64,000 bases of DNA, from contig NC_065877.1 of NCBI RefSeq assembly GCF_933775445.1, forward strand, positions 8,804,001 to 8,868,000. The letters are read 5' to 3'. This DNA is from Argentina anserina (lineage: Eukaryota > Streptophyta > Magnoliopsida > Rosales > Rosaceae). A program made the position numbers and the translations under genes. This document shows positions 35,311 to 45,242 of the stretch, in pieces. The notes under the pieces were generated by a model. That model saw only the letters and a program-made list of their open reading frames with translations. It searched no databases and was not told the DNA's origin. The number at the start of each line of letters is the position of its first letter. Position 1 is the first letter of the stretch.

Positions 35311-35466
35311 TCAATTGGCGGAAATCGGGTCATGGTCCTCGGCCTCCAGCTCCCACTCTTCATAAATCGTCTCCAGTTCAGGAGTGGTTGACGTCTTGTT
35401 TGGACGTATCAGAAGGGCAGGCGCAACTTCAATCCAAGAAACCAGCAATCTCATCTTCTCTGCCAT
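35311..35466 (-). CDS. Small protein A of a two-gene family (51 residues), function unknown
   Basis: Reads MAEKMRLLVSWIEVAPALLI, then RPNKTSTTPELETIYEEWEL and a short acidic tail. An upstream in-frame ATG at 35496 would add ten residues, but the ATG at 35466 aligns without gaps to the start of the neighbouring paralog (36615-36755), so it is preferred. About 19 of the first 40 positions are identical between the two, centred on W-x-EVAPA, P-x-KTS, P-x-LETI and EE. There is no signal peptide, membrane segment or known domain; the C-terminal half is acidic. A TATA box lies about 215 bp upstream. Conservation of frame and spacing between duplicates argues for a real gene. I do not recognise the family. 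Confidence 0.65.
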   Translation of the reverse strand: MAEKMRLLVSWIEVAPALLIRPNKTSTTPELETIYEEWELEAEDHDPISAN

Positions 35467-35680
35467 TACAGTCGAACAATCAAATCCCTTCTTCAAAGAT
35501 GATGACGATGGATTTGAGTAACCGTATATTTTCGCTCTCAGCTAATGAAGCAACTCAATGAATCAACGATGAGGAAAGTAGCACCAGCTTCTTGATACTG
35601 AAGAAAAGGGATGGATGCACGAAAATAAGAGGCTCGAGGACAGATTTATTTGATGATTGCATTTGTTGAGGAAGAGATGT

Positions 35681-35690
35681 TATTTATAAA
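35681..35690 (-). promoter_or_regulatory. TATA box candidate for small protein A
   Basis: The minus strand reads CCTTTATAAATA about 215 bp upstream of the preferred ATG. Confidence 0.5.
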
Positions 35691-35699
35691 GGTTTTGCG

Positions 35700-36610
35700 A
35701 TTGTGCTGTCGGTAAGAACTAAGAAGTGTGAAGGAAAGTTAGGAAACTATGCCACAAGTTGGAAAAGTAACCATCAGCTGTACAGTAGCAAGGCATGCGT
35801 GAAACATGAGAGAAATGTGAAAAGCAATTCTACTAGGCTTTGGTTATGATTGCATGTATTTATCATATTTAGTAATTTTAGTATCATGATTTACGTGATT
35901 GTATATTCAGAATGATTGATGAAGTTGATTGTTGACACAGATGGTTAAACTAAGGGTAAGTAAAAATGTAATCGTCGTTACAACGGGCCGTAGACAATCT
36001 TAAATTACTCAAAGAAAAACTACTAAATTTTAGTATAAAATAATAAATTTTAAATATTTATTCACCTTAAATTTCTATAAATAATCGTAAATTTTTATTT
36101 AGCCTAACTCATTATGAAATCCTCATTTCGCGAAAAGTTGACGTCACTGCTCTACACTAAAAGCAATTGATGAATGTGAGAAATATGAAAAGCAACTGAT
36201 TTACTATGAAAAGCAACTCTGCAGCATTCACTAACCCTTCTGCAGTATAGATTTACTATGGAAGGTCCAATTTCGAATTGAGTTTATAAGATATAAATCA
36301 TATGAGATAAACTTGTGGTCCCAGACTCCCAGATGGTTTCGACGACTGGTTCAATTGGTAATCATTTATCAAAAAACTATTTACAGATAATGACACAGAA
36401 GCTAATTTACAAATTTACAATGAACTGCCAAGTTCATCGGAAAAACTTCCAATTCATTTGTCAAAAGCGCCCAATTGAAGCCTGCATCCATTCTGTGAAC
36501 CACTGCATTTCCATTCATACGAAAGGGAGGCTTTCGAGATGAATCCGTCCAAACAGTGTCGAAGAATGTGCATCAGATCCATATTTTAAGAACGGCAAGA
36601 AGGCCATCAG
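35700..36610. other. Intergenic between the two small-protein genes
   Basis: AT-rich. The only open frame (36315-36542, plus) overlaps the 3' region of gene B and has no recognisable motif. Confidence 0.4.
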
Positions 36611-36614
36611 AATT

Positions 36615-36755
36615 TTATGGCTCATCATCACATTCCTCAACACTCTCCTCAAGAATCGTCTCTAAACCTGGAGAATTCGAAGTCTTCTGTGGGTAAATGA
36701 AAGGGGCAGGAGCTACCTCCATCCATGCATCCAGATTACTAATGTCCTTTCCCAT
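36615..36755 (-). CDS. Small protein B of a two-gene family (46 residues), function unknown
   Basis: Reads MGKDISNLDAWMEVAPAPFI, then YPQKTSNSPGLETILEESVE and ends ECDDEP. It aligns without gaps to small protein A (W-x-EVAPA, P-x-KTS, P-x-LETI-x-EE). Same strand, about 1.15 kb apart, so probably a tandem duplicate. The strong TATA box CTATATAAGAG lies about 170 bp upstream. The protein has an acidic C-terminus and no targeting signal or membrane segment. At 46 codons it falls below usual length cut-offs and is easily missed. Function unknown. Confidence 0.65.
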   Translation of the reverse strand: MGKDISNLDAWMEVAPAPFIYPQKTSNSPGLETILEESVEECDDEP

Positions 36756-36920
36756 TGAAGCAATTGAAACACAAGTTCAAAGTCTAATCACAAACGACTT
36801 TCGAAAAAGGCCTCACTCTCTTCCCCCTTAAAAACAAGAAAGAAGAGAGACCAATAGGGTTGCTTTTGTGCCTACTGTAAGAGAGCACAAGATAATCCTA
36901 CATTGGTAAGAGATATGGAG

Positions 36921-36932
36921 GCTCTTATATAG
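36921..36932 (-). promoter_or_regulatory. TATA box of small protein B
   Basis: The minus strand reads CTATATAAGAGC about 170 bp upstream of the ATG. Confidence 0.6.
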
Positions 36933-36939
36933 TAGAAAA

Positions 36940-37980
36940 GGGTAGGTCGTGAAGGGAAATCACCTAAACAGAGAATATGCAATAATTAGGAGGATCTATT
37001 GGAGGCTAATGGAAGGGCCAAATTTGCCTTTTTTTTTCCTTACCGCTCACTTCTGTGCCAAGAAATAAAGCTTCTGGAAAGTGCAAAATGTACAGAACCA
37101 CCCGTGTCTCTTAACAGAGGGTCATGAGGGATGGTTCTAAGACCATTGTGCTACAATCATATCAAAAACCTATGGTTTAGAATGGAACAGGTAAGGCATT
37201 AAATCTAACATCCTATTAAGGTTCATAAATATTCAAACACTTTCTAATGAACTACACATCAAATTCACAACTCAAATGTATCCACGAACGGAAGTAGACA
37301 TTGTATCAGAGTAATCTGACCCATGTCTCACTTGCCTAAATAAAAAAATTGTAGTTTTATGGGATCACAACTTGTTAATTACTTGAATTATTCCATATTG
37401 GACTAGCGCATGTTGCTTCACCATTAATATTTGAAAGATCCACATAATAAGACTCATATTTAGCTCTATGTGACAGATTTCAACCTTAATTTCAATAAAC
37501 CCCTCCATCATATTAGGCACCATCTATCCAAAAGTTAGCATATAGCACTATCGAAACACCACTCAATACTGCGTAAATAGTACCCCCAAACTTACAAACT
37601 ACAAGTATGTTCTCTATGATGTATATTGAAACAAGTAGATAGCTAAGTTGATCATCTAACACACTGTGAGTGAACCACCTAAACTACCAAATCAACTAAG
37701 CTTATAAGGATCGTCAAACACACATACAAAAGCCCACCAAAACATCAACCATTCACATCAGTACTCGATCACACATGTGCATAAGCGAATGCATTTCAGA
37801 TTAAACATGAAAAATTTACTGTCCCAACATCAATTTCCATCGAAACCGAAACATTCCATTCTAAACAGCTACATTTCCCATTAGATTCAATACGTCTCAT
37901 AGAATTCATCACCTGGGACCATAAAAAACAAACCACAATAACAATACCAAACAAAGATTAGATTATAAATACCAAAACTG
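36940..37980. other. Intergenic
   Basis: No coding sequence or repeat recognised. It holds the upstream region of small protein B and the 3' flank of the L12 gene. Confidence 0.45.
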
Positions 37981-37991
37981 CCCTCACTGGC

Positions 37992-38492
37992 TCAGTCCAG
38001 CGGAACCTCGACATCTCCATCAGTAATCTCCTGCTGTAAATCCTTAGGGTCCTTCCCGTCCACAGTGCACCCAACCGAGACACAAGTCCCCAGTATCTCC
38101 TTCACAGTCCCACTCAAGTCCTTAGCCATCGACCTGCTCTTCATGATCTTCGCAATCTCGATGACGTCATCCAGGCTGATGTTGCCGTTGTGCTTAATGT
38201 TCTTGCTCTTCTTGCGGTCGCGCTCGGGCTCCTTGAGGGCCTTGATGACGAGAGCAGCGGCGGACGGGACGACGGAGACCTTGGCCTGACGGTTCTGGAC
38301 GGTGAGCTTGACGGTGACGCGGAGGCCCTTCCAGTCCTTGGCGGTCTCCTTGGCGATGTCCTCTCCGATCTTCTTGGGGGAGAGACCGAGGGGGCCGATC
38401 TTGGGAGCGAGGGAACTGGCGGCACCGACCTCGCCTCCGGTGACGCGGACGTAGACCTCGACGACCTGGGAGGGGTCGAACTTGGGAGGCAT
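37992..38492 (-). CDS. RPL12: 60S ribosomal protein L12 (uL11)
   Basis: Intronless, 166 residues, full length. Starts [20 protein letters not shown], continues with [20 protein letters not shown] and the RNA-binding C-terminal domain ([34 protein letters not shown]) and ends DGDVEVPLD. uL11 binds the 26S rRNA GTPase-associated region together with the P-stalk. Codons are GC-rich compared with the neighbourhood, as in highly expressed plant genes. The antisense frames over this gene are shadows. A telo-box lies just upstream of the ATG. Confidence 0.97.
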   Translation of the reverse strand: MPPKFDPSQVVEVYVRVTGGEVGAASSLAPKIGPLGLSPKKIGEDIAKETAKDWKGLRVTVKLTVQNRQAKVSVVPSAAALVIKALKEPERDRKKSKNIKHNGNISLDDVIEIAKIMKSRSMAKDLSGTVKEILGTCVSVGCTVDGKDPKDLQQEITDGDVEVPLD

Positions 38493-38516
38493 GGCTGGGG
38501 GGGCTGAGGCTGAGCG

Positions 38517-38532
38517 AGGGTTAGGGTTTTGG
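38517..38532 (-). promoter_or_regulatory. Telo-box in the L12 leader
   Basis: The minus strand reads CCAAAACCCTAACCCT, containing AAACCCTAA, about 25 bp upstream of the ATG. A second AAAACCCTAAA lies near 38606-38616. Telo-boxes are well known in promoters and leaders of plant ribosomal protein genes. Confidence 0.75.
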
Positions 38533-38739
38533 AGGCGGGGAGATGAAGAAGAGAGGCGGAGAGATTTTGCGAGGTGGGCTTATTAAGGGGTTCATATAGG
38601 GGAGTTTAGGGTTTTGTGGTTGATTTTTGGAAATGACTGATGTGTCCGGGACTTTTTGGGCTGTTTGGTGATGGGCTCTTGGTAATGTTTTTTTGTGACG
38701 TTTTGTAATTAGTTTTTGGCCCAACAGATGCTCATCGGT

Positions 38740-39590
38740 CGAAGCAAGGCCCTATTCTATGTTGGCTTGCTGGAGGGGTAGACCTTCGAAAGCATTGACT
38801 AGACCGAAACTAGATTAGAAACAATGTTCACAATTTACAGACATTGATTGATCATGAGATTTTTTGATATAAATCTGATGTGGGGAAATTATTTTTATGT
38901 AGAGTTGTTTTCTTTCAACCTTTAGATTTACATCGGAGAGTGATTGAACATGAATATATTGGTGAGTAATTAATGACTTTGTGAACACTACTGAACCAAT
39001 CTAATTTCCCAAACTATAACCACAAAAGTGTTGTAGGCAGGTTCCACACCTTATCTCAACACGAAAAAAAATAAAGGTTGATTAATCTCAATGATAGAAG
39101 ACAATAGGAAAAACATGCATTTGGAAACACATTAACTTGGTCTTAGTTTGTGCTTTCCGTGTGTATTCTAATCTAGAGACTAGTCTTTAACGATGTTCGC
39201 CCAACCTTCTTTTAGCTATTTGTTCATGTCATACCTCTCTTTTTTTAGTGAAAAATAGTAGGAGACTGATATCTTATAACAATAGTGATACCAAAAGATT
39301 CAAATCATATCACATTTACTTTTTTGGAATGGAAATTAATCATCAATCGGAATCGAAAACTAGAAAAGAATGAGGAATTATTTTGGATGCACGATTTGAC
39401 CCTAAACTCGTCGACCTCCTTTGTTGTGTAATTCCCAAGTATTAAAGAATATGCATATCTTATAACCTACATTAATTATGATTGTTCATGTAATCATGTA
39501 CGTTTTTTTTATTCAAAATCATGTACGTTGTTAGTAAACAATCCCGTAATCATTTTCAAGTAAATGTGGCACCAAATTTTCCTCACTTGG
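38740..39590. other. Intergenic, no gene
   Basis: AT-rich, without recognisable coding sequence or repeat ends. Confidence 0.4.
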
Positions 39591-39593
39591 GCT

Positions 39594-40265
39594 TAGGGGT
39601 GTAAATGAGCCGGGTCGGGCCGAATATTAAGTTGTTCATGTTTAATTCGTTTTCATTCGATCAAGCTCAAACCGGGCCAAACTTTGATTTTTGTGCTTCA
39701 TGTTCAACCTCAGCTTGGCTTGAAAAATCTCGAATTGAGCTCTGACCGACTCATTTTATTAGATGAAATCAAACTCAAATCAAGCTGGCTTGAATCATAC
39801 GAAATTAAAATTTTAAAATTTAGAAATTAAAAAAAAATTAAAAAAAATTTCAAAATCTAATGTCATCGCATCACACAACATCTCTTTTATTTGTAATAAA
39901 CTAAAAATAACAAATCAAACTTGTTATAGAACTTAAAGTCTTAACTAATTATTCTATAAATAAACCTTTCAGATTTTTCAAACTAATATTATATTTTTAA
40001 TATTATTTCTCATATAAAAATTATACTTTATATATACTATAAATGTTAATAAGTCAACCTTAAATAATAAACGAGCCGAGCTTTTAACAATCCCAAGCTA
40101 GCTTGCGAGCTAAACGAGTCGAATACTTGTTGTTCAAGCTCGGCTTATTTTTAAGGTCGGGCTAAATATTGAGTTCAAAGTCAGCTCATTTAACTTTACG
40201 CGTTTGAGTTGAACGGATTAAAAGAGAGCCGAACACGAGCGGCTCGAGCTTAATTACAGCCCAAG
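39594..40265. mobile_element. hAT-like non-autonomous element, ends uncertain
   Basis: Begins TAGGGGTGTAAATGAGCCGG, the common start of a hAT-like group. Sub-terminal regions carry GAGCCGAGC and GCTCGGCT-type motifs in opposite orientations (for example CGAGCCGAG near 40072 and AGCTCGGCTT near 40138). The right end near 40260 (AAGCTCGAGCCG, inverted) is not a clean TAGGG. No certain target duplication. Confidence 0.5.
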
Positions 40266-40389
40266 AGCCATGAAACCACCGATAAAAAGACTCGGCCGGT
40301 TTCTTCTGCGTTTAGTAATGACATCTAAAAACGCCATTAAAAGATTTTGATGACATTTTTCATACGCCATGGATGTATATGCATGTGGT

Positions 40390-40888
40390 TAGGGGTGGGC
40401 ACGGGACGGGATGACCCCCGTCCCATCCCACTCTTTTGAATCGGGACGGGACGATGGTTTTTAAGAATGCATCCCATTCGGGATTAATCCCGGTTGGGAC
40501 GGGACGGGACAAATCCCACCTTCTTATGAAGCTAAATAAAAACCTATTTTTTATTTTTTTTCATAACAAAGTAATATTTAATAATGAAATTTTAACAAAA
40601 AAATGCATATTATATTCAAAATATTATAATTTACCATTATTATTTGAGTTGATATAATTTTAGAGTTATTAAGAACATAAATTAGTTTCATTTTGATACA
40701 AATATATAAGAATTTTTAAGTTTTCATTAAAGGTGGGACGGGACGGGACGAAGCGGGATAGAAATTATTCGTCCCACGTCCCATCCCACTATTATAAAAC
40801 GGGACGGGACGAACGTTTTTAGACTTCCGTCCCGTCCCTATGAATTTCGGGACGGAATCGAGAATTCAGTTTTTTATGCCCACCCCTA
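40390..40888. mobile_element. hAT-type MITE (499 bp)
   Basis: Perfect inverted ends TAGGGGTGGGC / GCCCACCCCTA and a perfect 8-bp target duplication CATGTGGT (40382-40389 and 40889-40896). Sub-terminal GGGACGGGACG motifs recur in both orientations. The core is AT-rich and non-coding. Confidence 0.9.
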
Positions 40889-40896
40889 CATGTGGT

Positions 40897-42466
40897 AATG
40901 CTAGTCAGTCATTTTTCATATCGCAATCGAATTGGTCATTAACCGTTCTTGCAAAATTAGGTTCCAGCTCGTTTATTTTTGCTTTTGGCTTACCTCTCCC
41001 GATCCTAGCTCATCAGCCCCTATTAATGTAATTGCATAGATCCACTTGTAACAAGTTCGCGTCAAATCTACTAATTTGTTTTATCAAGCAAATCTACTCA
41101 TTAGTGAAATGAAACTACCGATCTAATAAAGACAATCGTTCCCGCTCAATAAGTCGAAACATTTCCGCTAGGCTAAACTCAAAATCTACAGCTTGATAAG
41201 TACATATATGCATGTTTTCTCTCTCAGCTTGATATATATCGCACAGTCGCACTCGTTCATAGTTCATACCAAACTTTTTTCTTTTCTTGAGCTCTCAATC
41301 TCTCGTGTTTAGATGAAACCTTTCTAACAATATACAACAGGAAAAACAATGCCAGATCGGGCGCCTACTATTTTGGAACGTCGAAAGTTCTTCAAGCACG
41401 ATATATATTCATGTGTTTCTTAAATCAACGAGAAAGTTTTTCGGATAAGGCAAGTACACAAACCCTAGCTAACTTCCCAGACTTGAACACTCAGTCCATG
41501 CACGCTTCCTCAACCGCAAACCAGAATCGCAACTCCACGTGCAATCGTATAGAAATCGATCGATCATGCCTAACTTCCCAAAAACAAATGATATAAGTAA
41601 GATGGGCGTTGTGATCAAGTACGTAGAATATTATTGTTTTGAGCTTCATTATTTGAGCCAAGCAATAGTTGTAGGGTTAACTAATCACTTTGCTGTTTGA
41701 TTAGAGTTTTTAATAACTCGTAAATTTTTTGAATGATTAGCTTTTCGGGAGATTTAGCTCGTGACACAGTCAATTTGTATTATTGTTTATGGCAATTAGT
41801 GTGTGGATTTGGACCAGTTCTATTTAGTTAATACAGTTCGTAGACCAAATCTCTTGCAAAGAGATGAGCGCATAATGTGGTTGTTTAAAAAAGATTGCCA
41901 AGACTATGATAATTGTAATGATCAATTTTTATATATTCGTCATCATTTCTTGGGATCCAAACGGAGCTACAGCAAGCTTTCAGATGGTTTGTTGGTTAAT
42001 TACAATTTTATTGTTAATCCCATCCGAAATGATTCGCCGAATGAAATATAATAACTAACCAATTTGAAGATACGTGATCTTGCACCAGGAAGATCGTTAT
42101 CAACACTAGTCATCACACACCGAGGAGTTTTCTTTAATTGTTTTTTTCAGTCTTGAGTGGAGAAAATATAAAATGTGAGATTGTGGTGGGAAGTTATCTA
42201 ACAGTTTTTCAGTTTTTTTCTATTCAATTTATAATATTTGCATTTCATTTTGTTCGTTATTGTTATAGCCTTTATATATATAAATTGTTTTAAACTACCA
42301 TATGGTATAAAGTTTTTTATATGATTTCATACATATTTTTATTGACAAAGTGAGTTCTAGTTATAAGATTATAGATACGTAGGGTATTATGTCCAAGAGA
42401 CTAAGACTAATGCAGTTGGAACTTGGAAGATGATAAATTATCTTGCAGTAGTTGCGAATTGATGGA
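40897..42466. other. Intergenic between two hAT MITEs
   Basis: Open frames at 41411-41596 and 41803-42051 (plus) lack recognisable domains. The second (MDLDQFYLVNTVRRPN, later LGSKRSYSKLSDG) has somewhat gene-like composition but no splice or start context that I could support. Confidence 0.4.
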
Positions 42467-42474
42467 TTTGTACT

Positions 42475-43294
42475 TAGGGGTGGGCACGGGACGAGATAGG
42501 ACGAGATGAGGGTAATCCCGCGTCCCGTCTCACTCATTAAATTCGAAACGGGATCGGGACGAGATTTGTGTTTTTAAAAGTTCGTCCCATTCAGGACTAA
42601 CTCTGTCGGGATTGGGATCGGGATGAGACTGAGCATATCCTACATTCCCGGACTTTAAATAATAAATATTGAATGTATTATAAATAAAATTTTAGTACGA
42701 ATTATTGTAATAGAATAAACATATATATTGTTCCAAATTTTCTTTATCATCTACTTCGATACCATGCATTTAATTATTATAAAATTAAATTAATCATTCA
42801 AATTATAACGTTATATATATTGTACATAAAAATTATAGTGTTATCATACAAGAGAAACATATATAATTATATATTGTATATAAGATTATATAGGTTCTGA
42901 TTGCTAACTCATAGAAATTTGCAATATACAAATCGTCTTTATTTATATCATATAACTCGAATCATATATTAATGTGAAAATTAACCGGGACTTGTTTATC
43001 TTTAGGAAATGAACCAATGTCCAAGATTCATTCTTTGAAGTTAGTCATTTATTTATCAAATGCATCTAAGGTGTTCTCATAAATTGTAAATGTATGATGA
43101 TAAAATATTTTATGGTTGAAATTCAAATGAAATTTAAAACAGGACGGAACGGGATGAAGCGAGATAGAAATTATTCGTCCCACGTCCTGACTAATTATTA
43201 TGAAACGGGACGGGACATACATTTTTAGACCTCCGTCCCATCCCTATGAATTTCAAGACAGGATTGAGATTTCGGCTTTTTATGCCCACACTTA
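42475..43294. mobile_element. hAT-type MITE (820 bp), same family as 40390-40888
   Basis: Starts TAGGGGTGGGCACGGGACG and ends TATGCCCACACTTA. The flanks TTTGTACT and CTTATACT agree at 6 of 8 positions. Same GGGACGGGAC sub-terminal motifs and AT-rich core as the 499-bp copy 1.6 kb away, but more diverged, so older. Confidence 0.8.
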
Positions 43295-43302
43295 CTTATA
43301 CT

Positions 43303-45242
43303 TGTCCATTCTCAACTTCCAATATAAGTGTACGATTCTTCAACACGAGTGTCACTCAATTTTAAGTTTATTTGAATTCTACGCACGTATGGGGATACAA
43401 TAAGTGAGTTACTTTCATGAAAAAGATATACTAGCTAAAATGGTGACAATTTTCAATTGAGTTTTCTTTTATAAAATTTGTACGTTTTTTCTTACAAATG
43501 CGTATAATTTTCCGAAAGATAATAATGAAAGAAAAATATGTTTTTATCAATACTCATTCTTTGCCGATATGTAGACAATCAGTGGTGCACTTGTGCTCAC
43601 TCTGATTAGAGAATAGATTCTCTTGAAGGTTATACTCATTCGCATTAGTTTAGCCACAGTGTCGCCCGCTTGGGCGGATGCAGTAAGATGGTTTTATGGG
43701 CTTGAGCCCATACAAAATTTTGGGGGAAAAAACACCAAATATATATATGCTATAAAAAAATACATATGTATTAAACAACCTCAACTCCCCGCAGCAGCCG
43801 CAAGAGTGAGTATTCATCCAAAAAAAGCAGTTTTCTTCATGCATTTTCCGTCAAGAACTCCAACACTAAAAGCCGAGAGCTTTCATTTTCTGCTGGAGAG
43901 TTGCACATCAAAATCGTAGGAGCTCCAGGTCTACCATGTAAAAGATTGAATCCATTGGTTTTGATATTTTCCTGTTGATTGAATCCCTTGGTTTTGACCC
44001 AATGTCTTCCTTGTCTAGATTTCTGGGTTGATTCATGTTTATTGTTTCCTTTGTTCCAAAGTGGTGGTTGTGGGAGTCTGTGCACTCTGCTTGACTGAGA
44101 GGCTTCTCATCTTAGCAGCCAAAAAAGGCCACCATAGAAGCACCCAGAGCTTCCCTCACAGACCCATTACTCTTCCAAATATCTTTGCTTTCGGTTCCTT
44201 ACTCAATCGCAAGCCATATTACTTGGATCAGGAAGCTTCCACCAGCCAAGAAGGTAACTTTTTTCATCTGGGTAGTGCTAAAGTTTTGATCTTTATGCTT
44301 AATCCGAACATTTTAGTGCTTCTGGGATGTGAATTTTGGATATTTGTGTGTGATTGTGTGAGTGTGTTGTTTGATGATTAAGTTGTTTTATTGGGTAATA
44401 ATGACAAAATTATGGTCAAAGTATATGTTAATATACAATTGTATAACGACAGATTGAGGACAAAGGCTTTGATTTTTCTTAATTACAGTGGTAATTTAGC
44501 ACCAAATTGAAGATGCCAAAGTAAAACCATCTGTAGAAGTTGGGATTTCAGGCACATGAGAATTGGAAGCAATCTGTTTTTTTATTTTTCTGAATTCATT
44601 AATTAGTCTAATCATTCATGATTTACTATATGATGGTTAAAAATAGCTAGTAAGTTCTTAATAAAATCACCAGAAAAAGTACAATCATGAGTAGTCTAAT
44701 TTGACGAATTTTCCCCAAAAGTTGCATCCTTTTGTTCCAAGCTTTGTGACTTTGTTGTTTTCAAAAGTGAATTTGTGAGACTTTATTTGATTTTGTGCAG
44801 TTATATTGGTTTCACATCAAGATGAGCAAAATGGTAGTAAACTATTAAAAATACCCTCTTTAGACCTATCTGAAAGTTTCAACATTCTTCATTGGATTTT
44901 ATGCACTTGTTTGTATTTGATCATGCATAGTTAGGCAAATAAAAATCTATAAGGGACTTATTTGATCTTTTATGGAGTTCATTTTGTTGTCCTGACCCAT
45001 CAACTTACCAGATTGGAGCATCTACATAAGTAACTGTGTTTATCAAGTATCAGCAGTAAAAAAAAGTGCATGCCCTGGATTTCTTGAATGAATCACACAC
45101 TCACGAATTGTAAAGCAATTGGGCTGCAATTGAGGTTAGTTTATTTTGATTAATTTAAATCATCTTGTTAAGCATGTATATTTGCTTGTTATTATGTTTT
45201 GTCTTAGTAGTGTTATCTATATAATATTATAGGTAAGGATAA
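43303..45242. other. Region upstream of the hAT transposase, probably part of that transposon
   Basis: Near 43660-43740 a GGGCGGATGCAGTAAGATGG stretch followed by TTTTGGGGG resembles hAT-like ends. A segment at about 44085-44255 (frame LLILAAKKGHHRS, FPHRPITLPNIFAFGSLLN, ending at a GT donor) could be a captured exon, but no family was recognised. Otherwise AT-rich. Confidence 0.4.

Noticed and set aside
36315..36542. 75-codon plus-strand frame near small protein B
   Set aside because: No motif, and no relative at the matching place of small protein A.
38141..38507. Open frames on both strands overlapping the L12 gene
   Set aside because: Shadows of a GC-rich coding exon. Their Ser/Arg/Pro-rich or Gly/Asp-rich composition is produced by the real gene's codons.
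41803..42051. 82-codon plus-strand frame
   Set aside because: Gene-like composition, but no recognised family, no promoter and no exons around it; not enough to call.
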